From: Lota lota
Taxonomy: Eukaryota; Chordata; Actinopteri; Gadiformes; Lotidae
Length of the DNA stretch: 64,000 bases
Assembly (NCBI GenBank): GCA_026745465.1
Contig: JACYXH010000028.1
Span: 77,501-141,500 of the forward strand
Direction of reading: 5' to 3'
This document shows, one piece after another, positions 1 to 54,484 of this stretch. Position numbers and translations under genes: made by a program. A model generated the notes under the pieces. That model saw only the letters and a program-made list of their open reading frames with translations, did no database searches and was not told the origin of the DNA. Numbering within the stretch: the stretch's first letter is position 1; every line of letters begins with the position of its first letter.

Positions 1-3000
1 CCAGGGCCGAGCCGCCCTGGATCTTCTCAGTCTGTTTCCCATGCCAACATGCCAGACAGACATACAACGTTGAACATTGAAGGAATAGCTTGAACACTCC
101 CGCTGACGTGGACTCGCTGGCGTATTACACAATCAAGTTTTAAAAGGCTTTTTTTTATTCTTAATAATAGAGCTGTTATTGCTGTTATAAAGAAGTGGAT
201 GCAGGACAGTTTCAGTTAGAAATAAAATGGTGTGTGTGTGTGTGCATATGCGTGTTTGTCTGCGTGTGCGTGTGTGTGCGTGCATGTGTGTGTGAGAGTG
301 TGTGCGTGCGTACGTGCGTGTGTGTGTGTGTGCTAGATGTTGGTTCATCTTGTCCTCCACCATGTGGTTGTTTTGCAAGAAACTTCCAAAATGACGAATA
401 CAAATCTTCCCAGGGAATGTGCACATACAGAAAGAAAAAAGCCTCACTGCATCCACAGATAGATGTGGATGTGAGTTATGAATTGTGTATTTACAGTTTA
501 GCAAAACAAATGTAACTACTTTTCATAAATGATATACTTTATTGTTTGACCTATATTGCCTAATGTACATACATGTGATGGCCAGATATTTGAACCTCTA
601 ACCTCATCAGTGTTATTGTCTAGACCCTGATCCATGGCCTCTAGTGAAGATGCCAGGCTTCGATTTTATAGCTCAAAGGAAACTCATTCTGGAGTCAACA
701 GTTGCTCTTTGGCTGCAAAGGTAAAAGCAGCCATTACAATCTGCTCCACTGGTCTGCATAGAAGAGGTATTCTTTAAATTGCTAGTTTGCATTATTCCTT
801 GCTTCAAGAGAGTTGTATTGTTGGCTGTTGGCATGTCTGCACATTTGAAGTATAAGAAACAGCTGTTTAAACTTAATATCAAAAGAGGAACCACAGCCAT
901 TCAATGACCAATGACAATCACCTAATCACTATCTGTAGTGCAGAGGGATCTCCAAATACATATATTGTGTTATATGAAGAAATGAAAATGCAATACATTT
1001 CTACTTTTGTACTTTTGGTTTTTTCAAATGTTTCTTATCGGTGTGTGTGTTTGAAATGGACAGCAGAAACAATCACCTATTTGCTACGTTACTTTTTTTG
1101 TTTAGAATCAGTTCTTATTGATGATTATTCTGTATTGCATGGCGACAGTTATGAAGTAATTTTATCCCAGAATGTATAATTGTTTATAATATGTGTGTAT
1201 CAATCTGTCATTGTCTGTGTTCCATGTGAAGCATGTGTTCCCAACACTACTACAGTGCTGCACAGCTCTGTAGCAGTCCAGCTATTGTTGCTGTTATTAT
1301 TATTGCTGTTGACCTATGATTTATCCAGTATTCAAGCAGTGTACATGTGCTGAGCTGGATTAATCCAGTTGTACTCCATCCTATACCATCTGAACTGCAC
1401 ATTGGGTGCCTGAGTACTTTTCGTACAAATCTAACTCTAACGAGAACCTTCTTGCTTTAGCCAGTAGCAGGAGGTGCACCAGGAGTACCCAGGAGGTGTT
1501 TGCTTCCCTCATGTTAAGACAGTGGTTTAAGCATCTACGGTTTTTGGATTTCTAGCTATAAATCCGTATCAGTCGTGCGACACGATGCAAATGTTGCACC
1601 AATATGTTGCTCGGAATTTAATCTGCATTCAAGTCCATTCAGAAAAGAACAGCATATTAACAATATTGTACTTTACAGTGAAAGGTACTATCTGTAACCC
1701 AAATAAAATTAAAATAAATGAACTCAAGCGATGGGAATTATTTTAATAATTGCAATGAAAAAACGAAATGGCATAAAGTTATGCTAAATATAGGTATTTT
1801 AGGAAAGGCTATTGAATTGCCTTGGGATCCTCTCAAGTATCCTGCTGGTGAGCTAAAGAAGAGGCCAACTGAAGTTTGTTTGGGCCAGTTGGTGTGGCTC
1901 TATAACTGTGACGTCATAACATGTCTGCTCTGATTCCATGGCTTTGCTAGTAGAGTCTGAAGTCCTTTGAGAATAAGTAACAGGTGGAGTCTCTTTAAAC
2001 GACCGCTTGAGCGCCAATCTCTCCTCCAGTTTAGATATATTTACTCTTGACTTCAAGTTGCAATGTATAAGATTCAGTTAGTAGGCGGGAGACTTTCAGA
2101 AATCAAAAGAACTCCGTCACAGAGTTCTGTCCATTCTGACTGAACTGTGGCTCTACCTCTGCTGGCTGGGTGGTGTGAGTGGGAGGGGTTTAGGAGGGTT
2201 GGTAGTTTGATTCTTGTAAACAAAGAGAGAGGATATCAGGTATACAATATGATTTTATTAATAACATTATGGAAATCATTATCGATCAGCATTGACTACA
2301 GATACAGATCAAACTAAGGCGTGGATTTACGCCTTGTTTCCTGTACGTCATATGCAAGATATATATATATATACGAGATATGCAAACGAAGAAAACGAAT
2401 TAGCGCGAATGGATAATCCCTTCAGAAGGGGATTTAAAAAGTGTATTTCTACAGTGGCCTGTCTACACGGTGTTGATTTGGAACATTTTTCCCAGTTTAC
2501 TAGGGCTGGCCGAGTGACCCTGACCCTGTGCCGGATTTTTTAGACTAGTCTTGACTTTATCGTAGAGATCAATAAAATAAAACACTATGAGTCACCCTTA
2601 CAAGTGAGGGATATAAGCCTCAGAGTGAGAGAGACACAGAAGGAAAGTGATAATATTTTCTACTCTGGATAGCAACAACCCATAACATCCACAGTCTCCT
2701 TTGTCTTCACAGAATGGAATGGAATTGTTTAACCACACAACGCACAAACAAATGTTCCCAAAGTGAGAGAGCCTTAATATCATGTTGCCGGCCTTGGACC
2801 CCGGCTCATAATGAGGAGCTTGCGCACATACGCTGATATGCATATGTGTGTGAGTGTGTGTGTGCTCATTTCTGGAGGACATCTGTGTATATTCTGCTGC
2901 ACACAATCAATAAACACATGAAGGACCTTGAGGATTATGGACTGCAGGCATCAAGCTGCGAGCTCTCTCCCCCCCCCCCTCCAGGCAGTTTACAGTAAAC

Positions 3001-4499
3001 GCCTCCACTGACGTCACTGAAGTAGCTCCAGCAAGAGTCCAGCCAGGCAGACCACATCCCCTTTACCTGTCTATGCGGTCGAACATTCTCACGCTGTAAA
3101 TGCACGCCTCATTTGTCTCTCAAGACTCTCAAGTCCCTGGTACTGAGCGCTTATTGTAAGAAAATACATTTTTAAGGAACTACAGCAGCGATGATTAGGA
3201 TGGTCATGAACTGTGCTAGCTGTTTTTAGAAAAGATGAATGATAACAAAATGTGGCACACAGTGTTCCCATTCAATGTTTTATCTGGGATGCTTGCTAAA
3301 TAGTTAGCAATTCCATTTGTCAGGAGCAAGAAAAGAGGATGTTTAGAGTTTTGAAATCTAAACAATATTCATACATCTATACCACCATCATCATCAATAT
3401 ACATAAGCAGACATCTGTGGAGGTTTTTCAGTTTGGAGGTTTTAGCCCCAGGTCCAAGATAATATCCAGAAGTGATAGAAACGGCCTGCCATGGTCCATC
3501 TACATGGGCTTATGAGCTCATTTACAGTTTCATTCAAACAAACATGGCTCAAGGAAATATGTCAAGATCTCAATCCGCACTATTTCATAATGAGTAAGAG
3601 AAGTTGTTGAAAAAACAAATGTTGCATGTAAAGAGGAACCATTAACACCCACTTTTTTACAAAGAAACTGGTCAACGCTAGGTAACTTAAAAAACGTTAC
3701 AGACAGTTTATTCTACATCAATTCTACCGGTTTTTTATCAACATTATATCTGAATAATATACATTTTTGTATGAGTACTGCATAGCTTTTAAAGGTATGA
3801 AAAGCTAACTCTGTGGAGGAGCTTTTGAGTCTGTGCCCGTACATCCCTCTTCAAAGTGGAAAAGACAGCACATGGGGCCTGATCTGAGGACCAGGTCCAG
3901 GGGAGCTCAGGCCAAGGACCCTGGGAACTAGGTTTGAACAGGAACTCCTGGGGGTCCGGCCCTGAACGGATTCAATGAGCATCTGATTCTCTACAGCCAT
4001 ATAGATAGCCTGTATCAGAAATGTGGTTGAATATTGTCCCTAAAGACCTCTTCTGACCCACAGATACCCCTATTGCTTCACAGCCCTTTAAAATAATGTA
4101 ACATTATATATTTGACATATTTGCTGTGTCAAGTTACTACATAGAGGACCCCTGTCTTTCTTTCTATCTTTCTTTACAAGCAGAGCAACAAACCTTCCCC
4201 TCCCTTATCTACAAACACACCAAGTTCCCCAACCGGCACCCTCTGTCCCAATGAAGCTAACACTGAATGCCTGACACTCCGTGTGTTTGTGTGTCTGTGT
4301 GTTGATGGATGAATCCATGATTAGATACCATAATGATGTTGTACTCTATAATCTATCTGGAGCTAGAGGGGATGCAAAGGCATGCAGCTCGGTGAGCGTG
4401 CACATGCGCATCAAATAACCGGAGGAAAAGATAGAGACAGAAATAATAGGCCATCATCAATCTCTGTCACACTCCCCAGGTTGGTGGGGTCACAGAGCT

Positions 4500-4502
<3 letters not shown>
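1..4502. other. upstream non-coding region
   Basis: No exon with coding character or recognisable domain was found on either strand. The stretch holds an interrupted TG/GTGC tract at about 229-333, a short (TA)n at about 2358-2374, and two perfect CRE octamers (TGACGTCA) at 1909-1916 and 3009-3016. The open frames here are short and lack coding features. Confidence 0.5.
229..333. repeat. interrupted (TG)n / GTGC microsatellite
   Basis: Alternating purine-pyrimidine tract, mainly TG with CG and CA interruptions. Such mixed TG/CG tracts can form Z-DNA. It is the first of many such tracts in the window. Confidence 0.85.

Positions 4503-4581
<79 letters not shown>
4503..4581. repeat. (GT)n microsatellite upstream of tgfbr1
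   Basis: Uninterrupted GT run of about 39 dinucleotides, ending 105 bp before the GC box of the tgfbr1 promoter. Confidence 0.97.
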
Positions 4582-4583
<2 letters not shown>

Positions 4584-4686
4584 ATCCACAACGTGTTAGA
4601 ATCCACCCTATATGTCCCACCGTATTCAACAGCCTACATTGAACAGCAACACATTTGTTGACAACAGTGCTACGTTGCTGTGTGCT

Positions 4687-4823
4687 GGGCGGGGTGTGGC
4701 GGCGCTCTCAGCCAATCCGCCGCCTCTCTCTCCCCCCTCAGAGCCGCACACACAAGTTGAGAGCAAGAGCAAGAGAAAGAAGCAGAGCTGCCAGGCGGTC
4801 TGGAGTCTACGTCCGAAGCCACA
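4687..4823 (+). promoter_or_regulatory. tgfbr1 proximal promoter / 5'UTR with GC box and CCAAT box
   Basis: A consensus Sp1-type GC box (GGGCGGGG, 4687-4694) and a CCAAT box (4712-4716) stand 107-137 bp before the start codon. No TATA box is visible at a suitable distance. The stretch is locally GC- and CT-rich, unlike the surrounding AT-rich DNA. This fits the TATA-less, GC-rich promoter known for mammalian TGFBR1. The transcription start itself is not determinable here. Confidence 0.5.
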
Positions 4824-45581
<40,758 letters not shown>

Positions 45582-46030
45582 AGCCCCCACACACTTATTA
45601 TCCCTATTGTTTTTATCTTATTATTATCATTATCAAACTCCCTGTGTTTGGCCAGGAGATTACGTGTGTATTTTTCCTCCATCTTTGGTTTGTCGTCGTT
45701 TTTGAGTAGCCGCACAGCACATGCATCAACAAGTTTAAGATGGGCTGACACACACACTGGTGTGAGTCTCTCCCAGCCCAAGCGCAGGACTGGGATGTGT
45801 GCATAGTGGATGGGCTGGGCAGACCTAACCATAATAGGGTTATCTTGTGAGAGTGGGACTACTCCGGTCTCTGGAGAGCTCACGATACATGAGGTCAGGG
45901 AGGTTTTAGGTCCTGCAACCCACCAACAGTGATCTCTCACGCTTGAGCCAGTCCTCCACAGAGACCCAGATCAGGGCATGGAGCGAGACACGAGGCCCTG
46001 TTGTCTCCTCATCAGCATGGGCAGCAGAGC

Positions 46031-46622
46031 TCCTCCCTCTGGTGTCCTCTCCCACTGGTGTCCTCTCCCACTGGTGTCCTCTCCCACTGGTGTCCTCTCC
46101 CACTGGTGTCCTCTCCCACTGGTGTCCTCTCCCTCTGGTGTCCTCTCCCTCTGGTGTCCTCTCCCACTGGTGTTCCCACTGGTGTCCTCTCCCACTGGTG
46201 TCCTCTCCCACTGGTGTCCTCTCCCACTGGTGTTCCCACTGGTGTCCTCTCCCACTGGTGTCCTCTCCCACTGGTGTCCTCTCCCACTGGTGTTCCCACT
46301 GGTGTCCTCTCCCACTGGTGTCCTCTCCCACTGGTGTTCCCACTGGTGTCCTCTCCCACTGGTGTCCTCTCCCACTGGTGTCCTCTCCCACTGGTGTTCC
46401 CACTGGTGTCCTCTCCCACTGGTGTTTCCTCTGGTGTCCTCTCCCACTGGTGTTCCCACTGGTGTCCTCTCCCTCTGGTGTCCTCTCCCACTGGTGTCCT
46501 CTCCCACTGGTGTCCTCTCCCACTGGTGTCCTCTCCCACTGGTGTTCCCACTGGTGTCCTCTCCCACTGGTGTCCTCTCCCACTGGTGTCCTCTCCCACT
46601 GGTGTCCTCTCCCACTGGTGTG
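46031..46622. repeat. 16-bp/12-bp minisatellite in putative 3'UTR
   Basis: CCTCTCCCACTGGTGT units of 16 bp are interrupted at intervals by a 12-bp TCCCACTGGTGT unit. CCCTCTGG variants occur. All frames are open because stop codons are absent from the unit. Confidence 0.95.
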
Positions 46623-46953
46623 CCCTCTTGGGATGCTGGTGTTCTGTGTGGCGACGCCCCCTTGCTGTTCAATGCATTCGTTTCTCTGAACCGCCATCAG
46701 TGGAGGTTAGGGTTACCCATCAGTATTACCGGTGACACAGGTCAGTTTATAGCATTTCTTTCTTTTAGAGATGATCGTGTTCCTCAGCTTTTTATTTTGT
46801 TATTTGTCTTTTTCAATTTATTAGCTACATTTGGACATTTATTTTTGTTTTTCTTTAGCAAAATGAACTGGACACCCTCTCACTCATTCTCAGCTAACAT
46901 GCTGCAACATATGCAAAATAATTCTTTATGCTCTACTCTGCTGACTACCGCAA

Positions 46954-47330
46954 GAACTACAACCCAAGCTGACAACAGTAGAACTACAAACCGAGATAAC
47001 AACAGTAGAACTACAAACCGAGATAACAACAGTAGAACTACAAACCGAGATAACAACAGTAGAACTACAAACCGAGATAACAACAGTAGAACTACAAACC
47101 GAGATAACAACAGAACTATAACACTAACTACAACGCGAGATAACAATAGAACTACAACACTAGATAACAATAGAACTTCAACATGAGATAACAATAGAAC
47201 TACAACACAAGATAACACTAACTACAACACAAGATAATGCTAACTATAACACGAGATAACAATAGAACTACAACATGAGATAATAGAACTACAACACGAG
47301 ATAACAATAGAACTACACACGAGATAACAG
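46954..47330. repeat. GATAACAACAG minisatellite in putative 3'UTR
   Basis: 27-bp units (ACTACAAACCGAGATAACAA plus CAGTAGA), regular at first, then degenerating to 20-25-bp AACTACAACACGAGATAACA forms. Confidence 0.93.
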
Positions 47331-49429
47331 CTGCAGCCATGCCTTCCAGGCCTACTGTTGGAGTGCCACAGCTTTAATTGGACAGCTTGATCACCTCTAG
47401 TGTGCGGTAGGAGACCACGTGTGTGTGTGTGCGTGCACGCATTTTCATGTATGTTTTTGCCTCTTTTCCTGTGTTTCTGGTGTGTGTGCATGTGCGCTGT
47501 GTGCAGTGACTGCCTCCAGCAGTGTAGAGGAGCAGTTCCCATGAATCTGCTGGCCTCAAACTATGCACACCGGCCATGGACTAAAGGGGCTGTTGGAGGA
47601 GTGACGCACACAGACACACACACGCCAAACTGTCCACCTGAGCCCTCTCACTGGTGCCATTACCTCCACCTCAGCAGCAGCCCATCCTTACAGGTCATAA
47701 GGGACGAGGCATCGAGAACCTCAACTCAAGGTCGCCGTAAAAAACAACAAAAAAGCAAAAGGCATCTAAAAGTTGCTAATAAAATAGCTTGTTTGGTTCT
47801 CGTTCTTCGTTTGTGCGCCGTTGTTTACAAATGGGTGGCGGGCATGTTCTTTTCAAGCATTAACTTTTATCAAACGATAATCAAAACTTAAAAAAACTTG
47901 GAGTGATGTACATTTGTTTTAAATATAGCAAGTGGATATTTACTAAGCCATAGGTTTTCCATTGATTTGGGGTGAAGTGGTTTGGTTGATTTATGTTTTG
48001 TCCTTTTAATGGCAAGATCTTTTTCTACTAGAATGTACATTTCTGAAAAAGCCACCGCAAAAACAAAGAGAACTGCAACATGGACAACTTTGTCATTTCA
48101 GCTTTGCAAGCCTTAAGGGACCAACAATATATGCTTTTGTTTCGTCTGTAAAACATATATAAATGATTACTTTGTTAAAACTGATCATATATTATCTTAA
48201 GGACAAAAAATGATATGTAGCACAGTCTTATTTATTGTCTTGTGGCCCATACTGCCACACAGCTAAACCTGTCCTAACCCGTTGTCTGGGGTGTTCAGAT
48301 CACTGGACCTTTAGCAGCACATGGATAAATACAAGAACCATCAAAGTAACATTTAAAGAACTACTACTTCTGAATACTGATACATGACGTGCGAGTTTGG
48401 TCTGTCTTGAATTGTCACTTGAAAGAATATCTGCCTGGTCATTCAGCAATAAGTGCACTTCAAGGTTTAAATGTGTGGCACTATGGACCTAGTTAGGTAT
48501 GTGTTTAGTTTCCTTTATTCTTCTTGCTTTTTGTTTTCAGATGATGTATTGATGTGCTGCTATGTAGTCTGTGGCCTGCTCCTGCTGAGTGAGTCTAGGG
48601 CTGCTGTTGGATGTACATATCTTCAATTGCCTGACTTCCATCTGTGCCATGTCGCTGTTCTGTAGCTACTCAAGTTCACTTTTGTATCGACTGGAGCACA
48701 TTACAGTCCTCCATTTTGAAAGCCTGTTTTCTATGACATTTAACAAAATAATCAACCACAACAAACTCCACAAGTGCATCAAAACAAAAATAGACTATCT
48801 GTGCCATATACACCTGTATAGAAATTGAACTGTCACAAATGTTGTTTTCCCCTAGAATGAATTTCAACATGTATTGGGTGGGGGGTCTACCTGTTTGAAA
48901 CCTGTTGATACAAAAGAGAAGAAAGAAGAGAACTGTCAATCGTTTGCTGCTATCTCAAAGCAACAGAGGGTTAATTCATTGCCTCTACTGAACCCTAACC
49001 CAACCCAGGGTCAGGGTTGACCCTAACCCTAACCAAGCCTTCAGGGTCTCAATGGGAGGGCCACAAGAGGGGGGACCAGTAGAGGATCAACATTCATTGT
49101 AGTATAGGCCATGTTTGGATTGTGTGGTGTACATGTTATGCTAGTCAAGTCATACTCTGGGACATTAGCAACATCAATAGCTCAACTCAACAGCACCTCC
49201 ACTGGTACGCCTCCACCAGGACAACTCTTCATCCTGTCTTAATGATCACCAGCAGCCTTCCTCTTTTACTTTCTCCCAAAACGACCTACCTGTAAAAAGA
49301 CTTCTGACTTTCTGTTTTATACACTGCATTTGATTTCCTTTTCTTGTCATTGTAATCATGGAATAATCAGCCTTTGTTATCATTGAACAATTCCTGAGGT
49401 TCAGGTAAGGGCCGCACAGGTCTGAACAG
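47331..49429. other. AT-rich sequence in putative 3'UTR
   Basis: AT-rich, with AATAAA at 47778-47783. A cluster of CCCTAACCC/GGGTCAGGGTT motifs lies at about 48990-49040. There is no coding evidence. Confidence 0.4.
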
Positions 49430-50040
49430 AACGCTCCTGATCCCTCCAGAACCAAACAGGCCCATCTGATCCCTTCAGAGCGCTCCTGATCCCTCCAGAA
49501 CCAAACAGGCCCATCTGATCCCTTCAGAACGCTCCTGATCCCTCCAGAACCAAACAGGCCCATCTGATCCCTTCAGAGCGCTCCTGATCCCTCCAGAACG
49601 CTCCTGATCCCTCCAGAACCAAACAGGCCCATCTGATCCCTTCAGAGCGCTCCTGATCCCTCCAGAACGCTCCTGATCCCTCCAGAACCAAACAGTCCCA
49701 TCTGATCCCTTCAGAGCGCTCCTGATCCCTCCAGAACGCTCCTGATCCCTCCAGAACCAAACAGTCCCATCTGATCCCTTCAGAGCGCTCCTGATCCCTC
49801 CAGAACCAAACAGGCCCATCTGATCCCTTCAGAACGCTCCTGATCCCTCCAGAACCAAACAGTCCCATCTGATCCCTTCAGAGCGCTCCTGATCCCTCCA
49901 GAACCAAACAGTCCCATCTGATCCCTTCAGAGCGCTCCTGATCCCTCCAGAACGCTCCTGATCCCTCCAGAACCAAACAGGCCCATCTGATCCCTTCAGA
50001 GCGCTCCTGATCCCTCCAGAACCAAACAGTCCCATCTGAT
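49430..50040. repeat. 49-bp minisatellite in putative 3'UTR
   Basis: The unit contains CTGATCCCTCCAGAACCAAAC and CCCATCTGATCCCTTCAG; in some copies an extra CTGATCCCTCCAGAACGCTC block of about 20 bp is inserted. CAGG/CAGT variants alternate. Confidence 0.94.
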
Positions 50041-52744
50041 GGAGGCTCTGGAACTAACCAACAAACTTCGGTTAGTCTTTAAATAAAGGACCAAGCCTGA
50101 CATTCTTTTAAGTAAATAAATGCATATAGAATTGTGTGAACAAAATTAAGAAATACCTGAATATGTGTCAGAAGTGAAGAGTTGTTCTCATAATCTGATG
50201 ATTTCTGCAAAGAAAATACTCCCAATTATACCAATTATTTCTGTATGATTTTCTCAATATTCTGTATGTGTTTACCACCCCTATTTCTTTGTTTCAACGG
50301 TCTGTATATTTGCATTTATTTCTCTGTGACACATAAGACAGAGACAGCGAATGAGCTCCACTTGAGTCAGTGTACGTTAAAGGTTCTTTAGAAGTGTCAG
50401 CCATCTCTGTTGTGGATAAATGGCCCTGGTGTTTCAAGGCCTTCAGTATAAAATCAAACAACCATTCAACCAATGGGCTTCATTGCTTGATTAGTGCACA
50501 GACTCAACTGACCAGCAACGTCAAAGAAATACTGAACTTAAGTGAAGAGCAGATATGCATTCATGGAGTGGGAAACTAGATGGATTCATTATTATAGAAA
50601 TGCCACCGCAAATGACTAAAAACAGAAAATGTATTAAACAATTAAATGGGCCAATACAAAAAAATAAAGAAAATGTAGGGAAAAACAGCTATTTGCATTC
50701 ACATGTTTTACTTATTTTTTAATTTAAAAAGTTAATGTATTTATTAATTTGATATTGTTTTAATTTTGGTTGTATCCTTCATATGTACATGCTTAGATGT
50801 GGTCCAGATTCAGGTGTTGTAGGATGTTTCTTCTTCACACGTGGTTAATGACTTTGTCATTGAACTTGATTCTCACGCGAGATTACATTTTAATAGAATA
50901 TAAAATAGTATTTCTTTTGTCTAATTTTCTACTCTGTTTAAAGGGCCAATACCTTATAAGACTGGTCAGTTCCCCAAAGCAAATTCACTTGAATTGAAAT
51001 GTAGAAGTAAGCTATTTCCACTATTGGAAGAAGATAACCACCCAAATTCTTATCTGGTTCTTTGTCTGCTCTAACCGTGAAATTGCTATTCTTTTTCAAA
51101 CTCAAAAATTCTTACCTGTGCCCTTTTGTGACTCAAACCCAGCTAGGAAATGCTAGGATCTTCTCATCTGTTTAGTGACCAAGACCTTCTGTAGTCTTCT
51201 CAACGCAATGCAGGTGCAGAATATGTAGACGAAGTGTACACTATGCCCCTAGTGGTCACCTTGCTCTTAGCGCCTGATAAGTCCTGGAGCAGCAGTGAAT
51301 GCGTTAAGTACACGTCTCAGAATCTCCAGCAGCTAAGCTGAGCCAGGGTTCAACCCAAAGAAACAGAGAAGAGGGTTAGGGTTAGACAACAGCACAGCTA
51401 CAGCACTTGATGGACATGCAATAATGATGTACATACACATACCCCACGGCGTCTTCTCTTATGCAAATCCTCAGCCGGCCATTCATGGCCCCTCAGTCGG
51501 TCCTATGGGATCCCGCTGGTCAGGTGATCTACCTATGCTAACATGATCCACTCACTGTGACCTCAACGTCATTTGGGCAGCATGAGTCAAAACAACAGGA
51601 ACGGTGATGTTAAGGAGACGGGTGCCCAGCGATAACCAGACATGTTGGGCCCCAGCAACGGCTGTGGCTGGTGACGCTCAGTTGGGTTAGTGGCTCTCCA
51701 ATGGTCTCGAAGAGAACAAAACAGGAACAATTCCTGTTTCTGATTGGTTATGAATTAAGTGATAAAGTGATTACCAAAGTTTGTATGACAAGTTTAAGCT
51801 CCAAGAAAAAATGTAAGTCAATAGGAAATAGTCATTGCAATTGTTAAAATGTGTGTAAGTTATGTTTAGTGTTTAAGGTTTTAGAGTTGGCTAACTTTTA
51901 AGCAGGCCTAGTTTACGTTGTGTTGGGTAGTTTGGGTCACGGAAGGGCTCTGCAGAGCAACCAATTGATGTAAGCTTCCTTTCCACACCGGTTGATGTGT
52001 GCGCAGCATGGGAGGCCTGTGTAGCAACCAGACAAACACCCTTCATTTGGCAGAATGTCACCTTTTCTTTTTCTTATTCCACACTGAAGGACAAAATCGC
52101 ATGTGATAGTGTTTCTGTATTGAAGTCTGCATCACTTGCTTTATGGATTAGTCATTCAAAGGCTGAAAATGAACTAAAAGGTCATCAAAATGAAAAGAAA
52201 ATACCTCCTTTAAGACCATTGTGTTTTACCTCACTGTAAATATTTTCTCAATTTGTTTACTCCAACTTTGCAATTTATACTTTTTTTGGTTTGATTTTTG
52301 TTTCTATGAAATGCTTAAGAAAAGAAAGAATGAAACTTGTCATGGTACTCAAATGTCAGAAGACATTGTATGGTGTTAGTGTTGGCGCATTACGCTGCTC
52401 CTGTTCTCACGCAGCTGTCTACATGGTTGTCTTCTGCCCCAGCTGTACAGTCAAAAGTGCTTTATGAGTGTCTAAGCCCCTTTCTGAGAACCAATATAAA
52501 TGCCTTGTTCTATATGGTCCTTTGTTTAAAAGAATAAATACAAATGCATTAAAATGGAAGCAGGAGGGAAACAAGAGATGCATTCTAAGCTACTGTGCCC
52601 AGCCCTTTACTACTTCTACGCATATTATAACCCTGAACTTTATATACAATATATAGTGTGTACAGACAGATGAAAGATCGACATAGGACATAGCGGACTG
52701 ATACCTTGTTCACTTCTTATCTAGCTGGAGTAGCAAATGGTGTG
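50041..52744. other. AT-rich sequence in putative 3'UTR
   Basis: Long T- and A-rich unique sequence, consistent with a 3'UTR. AATAAA occurs at 50082, about 50673 and 52533. No coding exon is recognisable. Confidence 0.4.
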
Positions 52745-52790
52745 AATAAAGAAGCTAAGAGTTTCATAAAAAAAGATGTGCGTCTGCTTG
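52745..52790 (+). promoter_or_regulatory. candidate terminal polyadenylation site of tgfbr1
   Basis: AATAAA at 52745-52750 is followed 16 nt later by a CA cleavage dinucleotide (52765-52766). A GT/T-rich downstream element then spans about 52774-52800. This is the best complete signal, downstream element included, after the stop codon. The preceding AATAAA at 52533 lacks so clear a downstream element. Confidence 0.45.
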
Positions 52791-53750
52791 CTTGTCTTGT
52801 CGGCCTTTAGACTTGTTCAGCAAACATTTTTGGAGCATTGATACAACAATTTGATTCGGTTCAGTCTCATCTGTCGTAGTTTCAATAGAGATCCATTTAG
52901 AGTTAGGTTTCTCTTATGGCAGATGCTCAGACTGGTGAAATGCAGCCATCATTTGGAATGATGTCAAATTCCAATGTCCTGTAGTGTAATTTAATAGTAT
53001 TATACTTCGTTTTTTTGTCAACCAAAAGCCAAGCAAGAAGGACTGGAGTTCATCCCAACAAAACGAATTGAATATGTATTCAAATCAAGCTTTATTTATT
53101 TAATCAAAGTCACCCGAACTCACTAAATCAAGTCAGAAGTAGCTACGTCTTTCAACCACTAGACGGCAGCATTGACATCACTTTATTAACATCACAGGAT
53201 CGTTATCAATCTTTAGTGCAATAAACAATATCACAGTGATCATTACATCATCTCACAGCACTGCAAAGAAGCATTGCTATTACCCAAGCTTTCCAACACT
53301 TACATCGCTAATGGGCTAGGGTTAGGTAAGTAATTATTAGATTTTTGCTAGCCTTTTGTGTCTTTCTAGTATATTATGCCCTTCATGACAGTCTGTGTGG
53401 TTCTGTGTGTCTCACAATACAAGACTAAAAGTTGAACTATCACAAACCTCGGTCCCCCGCGGCCCATATGGTCCATCCGGCCCCATCTCAAGACCAGTGC
53501 TGGACCAGTGGGCTCTGGAGCCCGGCATGAGAGCTTACGTCTACATCTGAAGCTCTCCTCGCTGGGCCCCGTGTTGACCGGCCACATTTCCCCCTGAGAT
53601 AACAGCCTTGCTTCATGAGGACTCAAGCTGTCGCACGAGTCCTCATGATCCACACGGCTCCCCAATCAGCTCCATCCTAAAACAAGAAATAGATATACAA
53701 ATAGAATCTCAAAAATACAAAATGGAACTCAAAAACGCTCACACTGTATG
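52791..53750. other. intergenic region
   Basis: Between the candidate tgfbr1 end and lancl2. Nothing recognised. Confidence 0.35.
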
Positions 53751-54484
53751 GTGAAGGACATTAGTGTTAGACCTATGAGTCCCTGGTTCAGTGAGTTCCA
53801 CCCTGTGAAGGACATTAGTGTTAGACCTATGAGTCCCTGGTTCAGTGAGTTCCACCCTGTGAAGGACATTAGTGTTAGACCTATGAGTCCCTGGTTCAGT
53901 GAGTTCCACCCTGTGAAGGACATTAGTGTTAGACCTATGAGTCCCTGGTTCAGTGAGTTCCACCCTGTGAAGGACATTAGTGTTAGACCTATGAGTCCCT
54001 GGTTTAGTGAGTTCCACCCTGTGAAGGACATTAGTGTTAGACCTATGAGTCCCTGGTTCAGTGAGTTCCACCCTGTGAAGGACAGTAGTGTTAGACCTAT
54101 GAGTCCCTGGTTTAGTGAGTTCCACCCTGTGAAGGACAGTAGTGTTAGACCTATGAGTCCCTGGTTCAGTGAGTTCCACCCTGTGAAGGACATTAGTGTT
54201 AGACCTATGAGTCCCTGGTTCAGTGAGTTCCACCCTGTGAAGGACATTAGTGTTAGACCTATGAGTCCCTGGTTCAGTGAGTTCCACCCTGTGAAGGACA
54301 TTAGTGTTAGACCTATGAGTCCCTGGTTTAGTGAGTTCCACCCTGTGAAGGACATTAGTGTTAGACCTATGAGTCCCTGGTTTAGTGAGTTCCACCCTGT
54401 GAAGGACATTAGTGTTAGACCTATGAGTCCCTGGTTTAGTGAGTTCCACCCTGTGAAGGACATTAGTGTTAGACCGATGAGTCT
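53751..54484. repeat. 54-bp minisatellite, intergenic
   Basis: About 13.6 copies of a 54-bp (18-codon) unit containing GACATTAGTGTTAGACCTAT and TCCCTGGTTCAGTGAGTTCC. Variants ATTAGT/AGTAGT and TTCAGT/TTTAGT occur in blocks. Open frames on both strands are artefacts of the period. Confidence 0.96.

Larger units (their letters stand above)
45582..52766 (+). other. tgfbr1: putative tgfbr1 3'UTR (about 7.2 kb)
   Basis: After the stop codon there is no convincing gene until lancl2. The stretch is mostly AT-rich with many short U-rich runs, in keeping with a long 3'UTR; mammalian TGFBR1 also has a 3'UTR of several kb. It contains three minisatellites, at 46031-46622, 46954-47330 and 49430-50040. 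Other AATAAA hexamers occur at 47778, 50082 and 52533 and could give shorter forms. The extent is an inference. Confidence 0.4.

Noticed and set aside
45906-47186. Several repeat proteins on both strands after tgfbr1
   Set aside because: A 16/12-bp array in the putative 3'UTR. No coding character, and simultaneous openness in many frames.
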